From positions 2,542,001-2,606,000 of the forward strand of contig NZ_CP020737.1 of NCBI RefSeq assembly GCF_002097715.1: a stretch of 64,000 nucleotides of DNA, written 5' to 3'. The position numbers and the translations under genes were made by a program. The notes under the pieces were generated by a model. It did no database searches and was not told the DNA's origin. It saw nothing but the letters and a program-made list of their open reading frames with translations. The stretch's first letter is position 1; each line of letters begins with the position of its first letter. Below are positions 1 to 9,200 of the stretch, one piece after another. This stretch comes from Burkholderia ubonensis subsp. mesacidophila (GTDB lineage: Bacteria; Pseudomonadota; Gammaproteobacteria; Burkholderiales; Burkholderiaceae).

Positions 1-632
1 TCGTGTCGGCGGACGACCGGTTCGCGTACGTCAGCTCGCTCGGCTCGGACCGGATCTTCTGCTTCGAGCTGGCCCACGACATGCGCGGCCTGCGCGTGGT
101 CGAGCGCGGCGAGGCGCGCGTCGAACGCGGCTTCGGGCCGCGTCACCTGCGGCTGTCGCGTGACGGTCGCACGCTCGTCGTGGTCAGCGAGTTCGAGGCT
201 AGGCTCGCCGTGTTCGCGCGCGACCCCGACAGCGGCCGGCTCGGCGACGCGCGCGTGACGCCGCGCCCCGCGGCGCTCGCGCCGCTCGCGCAGGGCCATC
301 CGCGGCCGCCCGCGCCGGTCGAGCCGGCCGTCTGGGCGGCCGACCTGCACCTGAGCCCGGACGAGCGCTTCGCTTACGTATCGGAGCGCACGACGAGCCG
401 GCTCGTCTGCTATCGCCACCACACGGACGGCGCGTTCGAGGCCGTGCACGCGACCGACACCGAAGCGCAGCCGCGCGGCTTCGCGATCGACCCGTCGGGG
501 CGGTTTCTCGTCGCGTGCGGCGAGCGCTCGGAGCACGTGTCGGTGTATGCGATCGCGCCCGAAAACGGCGCGCTGTCGCTGCGCGCGCGCGTGCCCGGCG
601 GACGCGGCGCGAACTGGATCGAGATCGTGTGA
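1..632 (+). CDS. Lactonase-type beta-propeller protein (3' part only)
   Basis: The reading frame is open from the left edge and stops at TGA 630-632, so the start lies outside the window and only about 209 C-terminal residues are seen. Repeated blade-like units (DDRFAYVSSLGSDRI, LSPDERFAYVSERTTSRL, FAIDPSGRFLVACGERSEHVSVYAI) are typical of the 6-phosphogluconolactonase/YbhE-like seven-bladed propeller family. Characterised members hydrolyse sugar lactones, but many have no known substrate. No signal peptide can be judged because the N-terminus is missing. The end is convergent with the AraC-type regulator gene that follows. Family assignment is good; the substrate is unknown. Confidence 0.8.
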   Translation, partial: VSADDRFAYVSSLGSDRIFCFELAHDMRGLRVVERGEARVERGFGPRHLRLSRDGRTLVVVSEFEARLAVFARDPDSGRLGDARVTPRPAALAPLAQGHPRPPAPVEPAVWAADLHLSPDERFAYVSERTTSRLVCYRHHTDGAFEAVHATDTEAQPRGFAIDPSGRFLVACGERSEHVSVYAIAPENGALSLRARVPGGRGANWIEIV

Positions 633-659
633 CGCAACGCGACGCGCCGCCGCCGCCGC

Positions 660-1697
660 TCAGCGCCGCTCGCTGGGCGCGACGCCGGTCCAGCGCTTGA
701 ACGCGCGCGTGAAATTCGCGCGGTCCGTATAGCCGATGCGCGCGGCGATCTCGTCGACCGGCAGGCGCGTGCCTTCGAGCAGCCGCAGCGCGTCGCGCAG
801 GCGGATCTCGTCGAGCAGCCCCGAGTAGGTCGCGCCGTATTCCGCGAGCTTGCGCTTCAGCGTGCGCGCGGACACGTGCAGCTCGCGCGCGAGGTCGTCG
901 AGCGACGGGTAGCCGCGCGCGCCGCAGATCAGCAGGTTGCGCACCCGTTCGACGACGCTCTCCGCGTAGCCGAGCCGCGCGAGCTCAGCTTCGCACTGCT
1001 GCACGATCATCTGCGCGGTCTGCGCGTTCGCGGTGCCGATCGGCTCGTCGAGCAGCGCGGCGTCGCAGCGGATGCGGTTCGCGCTCGCGCCGAAGTGGCA
1101 GCGCGGCAGCCGCGCGTAATACGGCGCGAACCACGGCGGCTCGGGCCACGCGAAATGCAGCTCCGCGCGCGACTTCAGCGTGCGCCCGGGCGCGGGCTCC
1201 AGCAGCGAGTTGAACAGCATCGCGGTCTCGACCATGAAGTTCTCCACCGCGAACTGGCGCAGCCGGCCGAGCGGAAATGCCTCGAGCACGTCGATCTGGG
1301 CGAGGCCGTCGAGCTGCGTGAGCCGCACCGAGAAGAACGGCACGCGGGTCGGCAGGTAGCGGATGCCGAGCTGGATCGCCTCGCCGAGCGTCGCGCAGCT
1401 CATCAGCCCGAAGCCGATCAGCCCGGATTTCGTCAGGCTGCTGCGCAGGCCGATCTCGATCGCGATCGACGGGTCGTTCGTCGCGTCGAGCAGGTTGAAG
1501 ACGATCGCGGCCTGCTGCAGCGGCGTGATCCGCGCGTCGGGCTGCGCGAGCCGGTCGCGCGCGATGCCGGAGCCGGCGAGGATCCGGCCCGCGTCGATGC
1601 CGCGCTCCTCGGCGAGCATCAGCATGAACAGCGCATACGCGGACGACACCGTCGCCTTGTTCAACTGGCGCGCGGCATCCGGGACGGACAGGGCCAT
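660..1697 (-). CDS. AraC-family transcriptional regulator
   Basis: 345 residues from ATG 1695-1697 (MALSVPDAARQLNKA). An upstream in-frame extension to 1895 has arginine-rich sequence unlike the family and was not used. The N-terminal ~200 residues look like the arabinose-binding-like domain of OruR/ArgR-type regulators (FGLMSCATLGEAIQLGIRYL). The last ~90 residues carry the double helix-turn-helix (LDDLARELHVSARTLKRKL, then VDEIAARIGYTDRANFTRAF). It is a cytoplasmic DNA-binding protein; its effector and targets cannot be read from the sequence. It is convergent with the lactonase gene. Confidence 0.88.
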   Translation of the reverse strand: MALSVPDAARQLNKATVSSAYALFMLMLAEERGIDAGRILAGSGIARDRLAQPDARITPLQQAAIVFNLLDATNDPSIAIEIGLRSSLTKSGLIGFGLMSCATLGEAIQLGIRYLPTRVPFFSVRLTQLDGLAQIDVLEAFPLGRLRQFAVENFMVETAMLFNSLLEPAPGRTLKSRAELHFAWPEPPWFAPYYARLPRCHFGASANRIRCDAALLDEPIGTANAQTAQMIVQQCEAELARLGYAESVVERVRNLLICGARGYPSLDDLARELHVSARTLKRKLAEYGATYSGLLDEIRLRDALRLLEGTRLPVDEIAARIGYTDRANFTRAFKRWTGVAPSERR

Positions 1698-1845
1698 GCG
1701 GCGACTCCGGAGCGGGTTTCGCGGATTGTAGCGGCCGCCGGCCCGCGGTGACACATGGGCAGGACTCCAGGGTCTGTTCACGCTAATAACCGGCTTGCGC
1801 TGGCCAGGCCCTTGGGTCCGCGTGAATCGGCTCGACGCACGTTCA

Positions 1846-2427
1846 TCACGCGCACCGTTCACGCGCGATCGCCAGCGCGGCGTCGACGCCGCCATGACGA
1901 TAGGCGGCGCGAACGGCAGCCGCCCGGGCCGCCAGCGCTTCCGGCGCAGGCCCTGCCCGCAACCGGACGACGACGCGCGACAACGGGGCGAGCTGTTCCC
2001 GCAGGCGAACGATCAGCCGGCAGCATGGCGACGCCGCCGCGGGCGCGTCAGGGTTCAAGGCAGCATCGGCGAACCCGGTCACCCACGTCACGGCCGGATC
2101 GTGCCGGGTCGCGTCGAGATGCGGCAGATAGCGCGCCTCGCCTGACAGCGCAACCAGCAGCGCGGCCCAGTGGATGCCCGGCCACCCGTCATGCCGGGTC
2201 AGGTCGGCCAGCAGCGCATCCGTCAGCGCGGACAGGCTTTGCTGGCACACGTAATGGAAGTCGAGCGGCGCGTATCGCACCTGCGGATAGCCGCGCAGCA
2301 GATGCTCGAATTCGGCGCCGGCGTCGACGACGTCCGTCAGGAACCGTTCGGCCGAACCGGGCCGGTTCAACCGCACGGACGGAACGTGCGAGAGCAGGCG
2401 GGAGACGTCGTCGGGCAGGTAATGCAT
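1846..2427 (-). CDS. Hypothetical protein, 193 aa
   Basis: ATG at 2425-2427 is preceded by GAGG at a suitable distance. The protein is soluble-looking, with no signal peptide or membrane segment, and is rich in Ala, Arg and Leu. I recognise no family. It lies between the AraC-type regulator (148 bp downstream, same strand) and the divergently read desaturase. Codon use looks normal for the window, which together with the ribosome-binding site supports a real gene, but overlapping frames in GC-rich DNA make this less certain than its neighbours. Confidence 0.55.
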   Translation of the reverse strand: MHYLPDDVSRLLSHVPSVRLNRPGSAERFLTDVVDAGAEFEHLLRGYPQVRYAPLDFHYVCQQSLSALTDALLADLTRHDGWPGIHWAALLVALSGEARYLPHLDATRHDPAVTWVTGFADAALNPDAPAAASPCCRLIVRLREQLAPLSRVVVRLRAGPAPEALAARAAAVRAAYRHGGVDAALAIARERCA

Positions 2428-2570
2428 CGCAGACCTCGTTGTCGCGGGAGCCGGACAGCGCGCGACGAGGGGCGATGCATCGCCTCTCGCTTCAGTTCGC
2501 CCGGATCAGGCCGCGGCATGTCACCCCGGCATCTTGCCTCAACCTGCCGCACGAACCTCGCGCGCGTTGA

Positions 2571-2620
2571 ACGCAATGACCCGCAATGACCCGCCATGCC
2601 CCGCAATGGCCCGAAATGAC
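2571..2620. repeat. Five imperfect 10-bp tandem units upstream of the desaturase
   Basis: Five consecutive units near the consensus CCGCAATGAC fill 2571-2620 in the 290-bp intergenic region between the divergent genes starting at 2427 and 2718. The last unit ends about 97 bp before the desaturase start. The 10-bp period, close to a helical turn, could place protein-binding sites on one face, but no known operator is recognised. Confidence 0.55.
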
Positions 2621-2717
2621 ACCGCCATTGGCACCCCCGGCCCTCGCGCGCGGTGCGGCGCGCGCCTATGCTTGACCCATCGGCATAGCGCCCCACTCTT
2701 TCGCAGGAAACCGGTCG

Positions 2718-3818
2718 ATGAGCCAGCGAGCCCGAGTCACGTTCCGCGACGACGCGGAGAAAGTCGCCTACGTGCGCCGCGAGGTCAACGCGGCAAGCGA
2801 CGCGATCCGCGCGCGCTTTCCGCTGCTCGACCGCCAGAACCTGGTCGGCGCGAGCGTGATGGCCGCGTGCGTCGCCGCGCTGCTCGCAAACGCGTGGCTG
2901 TACGCGCGCGGCACGCTCGCGTGGTACGTCGCGCTGCCGCTCGCGGCGTTCGCGACGTCGCTGATCCACGAGCTCGAACACGACCTGATCCACCTGATGT
3001 ACTTCAGGAAGACGCCGTGGGCGTACCACCTGATGATGGCGCTGTGCTGGCTCACGCGGCCCGGCACGATCAATCCGTGGACGCGGCGGCGCATGCACCT
3101 GCATCACCACAAGGTGTCGGGCGGCGAGTCGGATCTCGAGGAATTCGGGATCACCAACGGCGAGCGCTGGGGCGTGAAGCGCCTGCTGATGATCGCCGAC
3201 GGGATGCTCGCGGTCGTGCTGCGCCCGGCCGCGATGCGCCGCAAGGTCAGGCAGTACGTCGCCGCGCAGCCCGTGCAGGATGCATCCGGGCGCGCGCAGC
3301 TGCGCATCGAGCAGGTATCTTCGTACATGCCGGTCGGGCACCTGTACTACGCGCTGTGGCATGCGTTCATCGTCTACCACGTCGGACTGTTCGCACTGCA
3401 TGCGTTCGGTTACGCGGTCGCGGCGCCGACCGTCGTCGCGCGTGCGATGCGCGTCGTCGATTTCCTCGCGGTGGTCTGGCTGGGGCCGAACTTCGTGCGC
3501 AGCTTCTGCATCAATTTCGTCAGCTCGAACATGCATTACTACGGCGACATCGATTCGCGCAACGTGATCCAGCAGACGCAGGTGCTCAACCCGTGGTGGC
3601 TGCTGCCGTTCCAGCTGTTCTGCTTCAACTTCGGCAGCACGCATGCGATCCATCATTTCGTGGTGCGCGACCCTTTCTATATCCGCCAGCTCACGGCGAA
3701 AACCGCACATGCCGCGCTGCGCGAAGCCGGCGTGCGCTTCAACGACGTCGGCACGTTCGCGCGCGCGAATCGCTGGGGGCCGTATCGCCCGGCGCGTGGC
3801 GCACAGGCCGACTTGTAA
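2718..3818 (+). CDS. Membrane fatty-acid desaturase family protein
   Basis: 366 residues from ATG 2718. Hydrophobic segments lie near residues 45-90 and 205-260. Three histidine clusters typical of the di-iron membrane desaturase/hydroxylase superfamily are visible: HELEHDLIH (about residues 94-102), HLHHHK (about 127-132) and HAIHHF (about 310-315). They would hold a non-haem di-iron centre in the inner membrane that inserts a double bond or hydroxyl into an acyl chain. The substrate and position are not predictable. It is monocistronic, followed by about 500 bp without a gene. Confidence 0.85.
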   Translation: MSQRARVTFRDDAEKVAYVRREVNAASDAIRARFPLLDRQNLVGASVMAACVAALLANAWLYARGTLAWYVALPLAAFATSLIHELEHDLIHLMYFRKTPWAYHLMMALCWLTRPGTINPWTRRRMHLHHHKVSGGESDLEEFGITNGERWGVKRLLMIADGMLAVVLRPAAMRRKVRQYVAAQPVQDASGRAQLRIEQVSSYMPVGHLYYALWHAFIVYHVGLFALHAFGYAVAAPTVVARAMRVVDFLAVVWLGPNFVRSFCINFVSSNMHYYGDIDSRNVIQQTQVLNPWWLLPFQLFCFNFGSTHAIHHFVVRDPFYIRQLTAKTAHAALREAGVRFNDVGTFARANRWGPYRPARGAQADL

Positions 3819-4313
3819 CAGAAACCGTAACCAGCGGTAATCCTTTCGCGTTCAAGCACTACCTGAGCCTCGCCGCGCAACGCACCGGCGCCGCGCGGCA
3901 GCGCGCTTTGCCCCGCCAATTCCTCTGTCCTTACGTGCTGTTACGCGGTATACATCTCGTTACCTTCGCAAAAATCCTGCTCGGTTAAAGTCGGTCTCCA
4001 ATTGATTTAAATCATCAGATTTAATTATCGATTGGTCTAATAAATAAGAACCTATTCTTCTCTCCGAAAGGCCGGCGCGCGCGGATGTGCGCGGCGGTGG
4101 AGAGTTGGCGGCGTCCAAAGCCGCCACGCGTTCGGCTCTGTCGGTGTCACGGCAGGCCCGTCGAACGTCGCTTGCTGATTCCCCTGATTGCAGCTCCGGA
4201 CGCTCATGAGCGCCGCGTCGTCGCGCGCGCCGGTTCGTCGCGGCGTTGTGTCGGGGGGTGTCCTCCGGTTATGCGCAACCGGCCTCCGCACCACATTGAA
4301 CAGGAATCATCCG
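3819..4313. other. Intergenic region, AT-rich centre
   Basis: No coding frame is convincing in these 495 bp. A sharply AT-rich stretch at about 3985-4055 stands out and contains a palindromic FNR/Anr-like site and a possible -10 element, listed separately. The remaining ~260 bp would be a long 5' leader of the GH114-like gene. No riboswitch fold is recognised. Confidence 0.6.
4002..4015 (+). promoter_or_regulatory. Candidate FNR/Anr box and promoter
   Basis: TTGATTTAAATCAT matches the FNR/Anr consensus TTGAT-N4-ATCAA at 9 of 10 fixed positions. With the box centred at 4008.5, a class II (-41.5) geometry predicts a start near 4050, and a good -10-like TCTAAT lies at 4036-4041. The box is also the left part of an imperfect inverted repeat spanning 3998-4035. 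It would drive the GH114-like gene under low oxygen. This is motif-based inference. Confidence 0.45.
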
Positions 4314-5447
4314 ATGCGAAAGATTGCCCCGTTGGCCCTCTCCCTGATCCTCCCCTTCGCCCTTGCCGCCTGCGGCGGCGACGACGGCGGCACCCAATCC
4401 GCCAGCGCCCTGAAGTGGAACGGCGGCTGGGGCAACTGGAGCGGCCGTAGCGGCTCGACCTCCACCTCGTCGACGGGCTCGGGCACGTCGACCTCGTCGG
4501 GTTCGACCTCCGGTACGACTTCCGGTACGACTTCCGGCACGACCTCCGGCACGACGTCCGGCTCCACCACGCCCCCGGTCACGACCGTGTCGGGCGGCCC
4601 CGGCTTCGCGGTCTCCGCGCCGTGGATGACGTACTACGGCGACAACACGGGCCTCGACGTGACCCGCGCCGCGAGCACGTTCCGCATCATGGACGTCGAC
4701 CTCGATCCGGGCGTCGGCAACTTCACCGCGGCCAATATCGCGGCGCTGAAGAACAACGGCCAGAACAAGGTGCTGAGCTACCTGAACCTCGGCTCGTGCG
4801 AACACTGGCGCGACTATTGGAACAGCGCACCGAGCGGCTTCGTGTCGTGCGGCGCGAACACGGCCGCGCAACGCGGCGCGTACCAGGGCTATTCGGACGA
4901 GACGTGGATGGACCTCGGCAACGCCGACTACCAGAACCTGATCCTCAACTACGTTGCGCCGCGTCTCGTCGCGCAGGGCGCGGACGGCTTCTATCTCGAC
5001 AACATGGAAATGGTCGAGCACGGCACGTCGACCACCAACGGCCCGTGCGATGCGTCGTGCAGCCAGGGCGGCCTCGACCTCGTGCGCAAGCTGCGCCAGA
5101 AGTATCCGAACCTGCTGATCGTGATGCAGAACGCGACCAGCGACGTCACGCGCCTCGGCACGACCGGCGGCGTGAAGTTCGCGAGCCTGCTCGACGGCAT
5201 CGCGCACGAAGAGGTCTATATGCCGAGCTACGACCAGGGCGCCGAACAGGAACTGCTGAACTGGAAGAGCATGAACCTCGCGCCGGGCGGCCATCCGTTC
5301 TGGATCGCGACGGTCGACTACGTCGGCTCGTGCACAAACACCGCCGACGCGTCGAGCGCGTACAGCTCGGCCCGTTCGCACGGCTTCTCGCCGTACGTGT
5401 CGGACGCGAGCGCCGGCCAGGGCACGGTCTGCTACTGGGGCTTCTGA
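4314..5447 (+). CDS. GH114-like endo-alpha-1,4-polygalactosaminidase lipoprotein
   Basis: 377 residues from ATG 4314 (MRKIAPLALSLILPFALAAC). The signal peptide ends in a lipobox with Cys20, so this should be an outer-membrane or periplasmic lipoprotein. A Ser/Thr/Gly linker encoded by 12-bp repeats (about residues 40-90) precedes a GH114/spherulin-4-like TIM-barrel domain. The likely acidic catalytic residues are in GFYLDNME and IAHEEVY. Known GH114 enzymes cut alpha-1,4-linked galactosaminoglycans. Its place beside pelC suggests it trims or releases Pel-type polymer. It is convergent with pelC. Longer upstream starts were rejected because the signal peptide begins here. Confidence 0.82.
   Translation: MRKIAPLALSLILPFALAACGGDDGGTQSASALKWNGGWGNWSGRSGSTSTSSTGSGTSTSSGSTSGTTSGTTSGTTSGTTSGSTTPPVTTVSGGPGFAVSAPWMTYYGDNTGLDVTRAASTFRIMDVDLDPGVGNFTAANIAALKNNGQNKVLSYLNLGSCEHWRDYWNSAPSGFVSCGANTAAQRGAYQGYSDETWMDLGNADYQNLILNYVAPRLVAQGADGFYLDNMEMVEHGTSTTNGPCDASCSQGGLDLVRKLRQKYPNLLIVMQNATSDVTRLGTTGGVKFASLLDGIAHEEVYMPSYDQGAEQELLNWKSMNLAPGGHPFWIATVDYVGSCTNTADASSAYSSARSHGFSPYVSDASAGQGTVCYWGF
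4506..4562 (+). repeat. In-frame 12-bp tandem repeat (GTTS linker)
   Basis: Four full 12-bp units related to ACTTCCGGTACG, plus a partial fifth, encode Gly-Thr-Thr-Ser repeats in the linker between lipobox and catalytic domain. Because the unit is a multiple of three, slippage would change linker length without a frameshift. Confidence 0.8.
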
Positions 5448-5487
5448 TCGCCCGTCACGCGTCGCGCACGCCCTGCGCGTGACGCGC

Positions 5488-5515
5488 CGGAGGCCGGGCA
5501 CAAGGCCCGCCTCCG
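5488..5515. terminator. Bidirectional hairpin between convergent genes
   Basis: An 11-bp GC-rich stem with a single bulged base and a 5-base loop (arms CGGAGGCCGGGC and GCCCGCCTCCG) lies between the converging GH114-like gene and pelC. There is no clear T-run, so it is a likely but weak intrinsic terminator. Confidence 0.5.
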
Positions 5516-5531
5516 GTTCATGCTTTCATGC

Positions 5532-5549
5532 GGCGCCCGCTCGGGCGCC
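5532..5549. terminator. Second hairpin just beyond pelC
   Basis: A perfect 8-bp stem (GGCGCCCG / CGGGCGCC) with a 2-base spacer sits 10 bp past the pelC stop on the minus strand. It probably helps end the pelA-B-C transcript; no T-run follows. Confidence 0.4.
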
Positions 5550-5558
5550 GCGCGCACG

Positions 5559-6185
5559 CTACGAACGCGCGCGCCGCTCCCCGGCCCCGACGACGGGCGC
5601 GAGCAGCTGCCGCACCAGCCCCTGCGCGACGCTCGTCGCCGCATCGCGGCTCCAGCCCGTGCGGCTCGCGGTTCCGCTCCACACCACCGCGCCGGTCTGC
5701 AGGTCGATGATCTGCAGCGCGATGCCGATCGCCGGCTCGCCGTCGACCCCGACCTTGTAACGCCACTCGTTCACCGCGCCCGTCAGCCCGTAGCGCAGGT
5801 GGTTGTCGGTCGCCCACTTCCTCGCCTTGCCGACATCCGTGCCGGTCCAGTCGACGAACATCCCGTCGTCGCCGGGCGCGCGATACTCGCGCACGTCGGT
5901 GTAGCCCTGCGCGCGCAGGAAGCCCGCGACGATCGACGCCGCGCGCTGCCCGGCGTTCGCGGTCTCGGTGTTGTTCTCGATCGGCAGCACGGCCCAGCCG
6001 GTGTTCGCCATGCGCAGGTCGCTGTTGCCGCCGTTCGCCTCGAACGGCGACACGGGGCCGCTGTCGACCTGCGCGCAGCCGGCGAGCAGCGCGCCCGCCG
6101 CGGCCAACGCCAGCCACCAGCGGCGGGCGGTCCTTCCGTGCCGCGCCGGCTTGTCCGCCGCATGCGGCGATGCGCTCTCGTTCAT
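5559..6185 (-). CDS. pelC: Pel polysaccharide outer-membrane lipoprotein PelC
   Basis: 208 residues from ATG 6185, preceded by AGGAGA. Basic N-terminus, hydrophobic stretch WWLALAAAGALLAGC and lipobox mark it as a lipoprotein. The mature part (WAVLPIENNTETANAGQRAASI ... GIALQIIDLQTGAVVWSG) matches PelC. In Pseudomonas PelC forms a dodecameric ring on the inner face of the outer membrane that guides the cationic polymer to the PelB pore. It follows pelB by 22 bp in the same operon. The N-region before the hydrophobic core is longer than usual (about 28 residues). Confidence 0.85.
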   Translation of the reverse strand: MNESASPHAADKPARHGRTARRWWLALAAAGALLAGCAQVDSGPVSPFEANGGNSDLRMANTGWAVLPIENNTETANAGQRAASIVAGFLRAQGYTDVREYRAPGDDGMFVDWTGTDVGKARKWATDNHLRYGLTGAVNEWRYKVGVDGEPAIGIALQIIDLQTGAVVWSGTASRTGWSRDAATSVAQGLVRQLLAPVVGAGERRARS

Positions 6186-6207
6186 TTCGCTCTCCTTGCT
6201 TGACAGG

Positions 6208-9200
6208 TCAATACATCCAGCGATAGCGGATGCCGACTTCGGTGAAAGGCGTCGACTGGTTCGCCGACGCGCTGGCATGGGTGATGTAGAGGCCGAGCTG
6301 GTCGTTGCCGAACACGCTGCCGACGACGCCCGCCGTCACGCGCTCGCCCCACTTCGCATTCGAGTCGTACAGCGGGCCGACTTCGAGGAACGGCCGCCAG
6401 CGGCGCGAATAGCTTTCCAGCAGCCCGTTGCCGAAGCCGCCGAGCAGCGCGACCTGCGTGAAATTTCGCGGCACGAACAGCGGCGACGTCAGCGGCACGC
6501 CGTTCGGCGCCATCTGCTGCAGCAGCGCGCCCGGCGTGCCGTTCGCGGTGTACTCGCCGTGCGTGACGGCCACGCGCACCGTGAAGTCCGGATACGCGAT
6601 GCGCAGCTTGTAGCCGCCGTCGGCGGTGATCAGCGTGCCGTGCCCGAGGTACGAGCGGTCCTGCCCGTAGAAGCGCGCGTATTCGACGCGCGCCCGCGTG
6701 AAGATGTGCGGGTCCGGCTGGAACGCGACCGCGCCGACCACGTTGTCCTTCACGCCGCCGACCTGCAGCTGCGCGGATTCCGTCGCCTCCTGGTTGCGCC
6801 CGAGCGAATAGCTGAAGCTCAGCGGCCGGCCCTCGAACAGCGCGCCTTCGACGCGCACCGTCGTGAAGTCGCGCAGCGCATTGCGGCGGCCGAGCACGAG
6901 CGCTTCGCGATCGATCGTGCCGTAGCGGCGCAGCACGCCTTCGAAGTTGCGGTCCTTGCCGGGCACGCCGGGCATCGATGCGTCGCCGTGCTGCGCGCGG
7001 TCGACGTAGCGGAACGCGAACGCAAGCGTCGGCGTGATGCGCACGCCCGCGCCGATGCTGGTCTCGTAGAACAGCAGCGGCCCGGTATGCAGATACCGGA
7101 AGCCCGGCGCGATCGCCTGCGCGGTCGGCATCACCGCGTCGACGTAGGTCGCATGCATCGTGTCGTTGTCCGGCAGCAGGTTCTGCGCCTGCGCCGCATC
7201 CTGCTGCGCCGCCTCGATGCGGCCCGCGCGCGCTTCGGCGGCGATCTTCGTCGCGCTCGGCATCGGGTCGGCCGGATCGTCGAGCATCTGCGACAGCTTC
7301 GCCGGGTCGTCGTCCGCGAGCGCGAGCGCCGCGTTCGCGTACGACGGCTGCGACAGGCGCTCGGTGTAGCGCCACGCGAGCCAGTCGCGCTCGAAGTCGT
7401 ACGCGTCGTGCGACTGGCTCCACGCCAGCATCGCCTCGCGCGCGACCGCCGAATCGCGTTCGTCGCGGCGGCTCAGCGACTGCGCGGTGGCAGGCGGCAG
7501 CATCGACAGGTCGCCGAGATCGGTCGCCGCCTTCGACGCCGGCGCGGCACCTGCCTGCGCGTCGCGGCGCAACAGCTCGATCAGCAGCCGCTTCGACGCA
7601 TCGCTGCCCGCGAAGCGGTCGGTGAGCGCGATGAAGCGCACGCGCGCCATGTCGTATTCGTCGGGCGTCATCTGCTGCGGCCGGCGCTGGTCGATCCGCT
7701 CGCGGTGCAGCTTCTTCCACGCGGTGCGACGGATTTGCCATGCCTCTTCGGTCTGGCCGTCGAGTTCGAGCGCGTCGGCAACCGTCAGCCGCCACAGCAC
7801 GTCGTCGCGGTGCGACGGCAGGTTCAGGCGCAGGAAATGCAACGCGGCGCGCGCGTCGCCGAGCCGCAGGTAGGCGGCCGCATACGCGGCCGTGAGCGGC
7901 GTGTCGCCGGTGGCCCGCGAACGGTAGGTGCGCAGCGCGGTGCGCAGTTCCGCGTCGGTGCCCGAGTCGTTCAGCAGCCAGATCAGCGCGACCTGCGCCT
8001 TCGCGTCGTCGGGCTCGATGCGCAGCACCGCGCGCACGTCGTCGACCGCCCGCGCGGGCTCGCCGACGAGCCGCCAGTATTGCGAGCGCGCCATCAGGTA
8101 TTCCGGATCGCGCTCCGCGGCGGCGGCCTGCGCGGGCGTCAGCGAATTCAGCAGCGTCGCGATGCGCTCGTACGCGCGGGCGCGCGTGTAGTAGTACACC
8201 GCACGGCGCAGGTCGCGCAGCTCGCCGGTGCGGCGGTACGCAAATTCGGCGACGCGGCCCGCGTCGAGCGGTTGATCGTCGAGCGCGTCGATCATCTGCT
8301 CGAGGTCGCTCGGCGTTTCATGCCCGCTCTTCAGCAGGTGCCGCGAGCCTTCGACGACGACGTCCGGTTTGCCGGCCAGTTTGCCGAGCGTCGCATACAG
8401 CCGCCAGTACGCGTCGGCGTTTGTCGCCGCGTTTGTCGCCGCGTTCGCCGCGGGCTTCGCTTGCTCCAGCGCCGCGAGCGCCTCCGCATAGCGGTGCTGG
8501 CCGTAGAGCGCCACCGCGATCTTCGTCGCATACGCCGGGTTCGGGCCGTACTCGCGTTCGAGCGTCTGCCACGTGCGCAGCGCCAGCGCATCGTCGCCGG
8601 TGCGCTCCGCGAGCGCCGCGGTACGCTCCAGCACCGGCTGGCGCAGCGCGCCGCGCGCCTGCATCGCGAGGAAGCGGATCGCCGCGCCCGGATCGGCGCG
8701 CCCCTCCTCGATCGCGACATACGCATCGATCCATTCGAGCTGCTTGCGGCGATCGACCTTCGCGCCGCCCCGCTCGAGCTCGTGCTGCATCGCGGCCAGC
8801 AGCGCGCGATCGTCGCGCAGCGCGGGCGCGAGCCGCAGCACCTGCTGCCACGACGCTTCGTCGTTGCGCGTCTTCGCGAGCCACATGTACGCATCGAGCG
8901 CGACGCGCGGCCGGTTGTTCCAGGTCGCGACCTGCGCGAGCCGCTCGTGCCATGCGACCGATTCCGGATCGCGCGCGAGCGCGCGTCGCGCGACGTCCTC
9001 CGCTTCGCGCAGCTTGCTGTTCTGCAGGTAGACCTTGAACGCGAGCTCGTCGTCGGACTGCGCGGCCTCGTCGCCGGACGCCTTGCCCGCTGCCGGCGCT
9101 GGCGCGTCGTCCGCATCGTCGGCCGCCTGCGCGACGCGCACGATGCGCGGCCGGTCGCTCCAGCGCCACACGGCGAACACGAGGCGGGGCGCGTCGGCGG

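Noticed and set aside
4506..4562. CRISPR-like array
   Set aside because: Contiguous 12-bp units with no spacers, in frame in a linker; a simple coding repeat.
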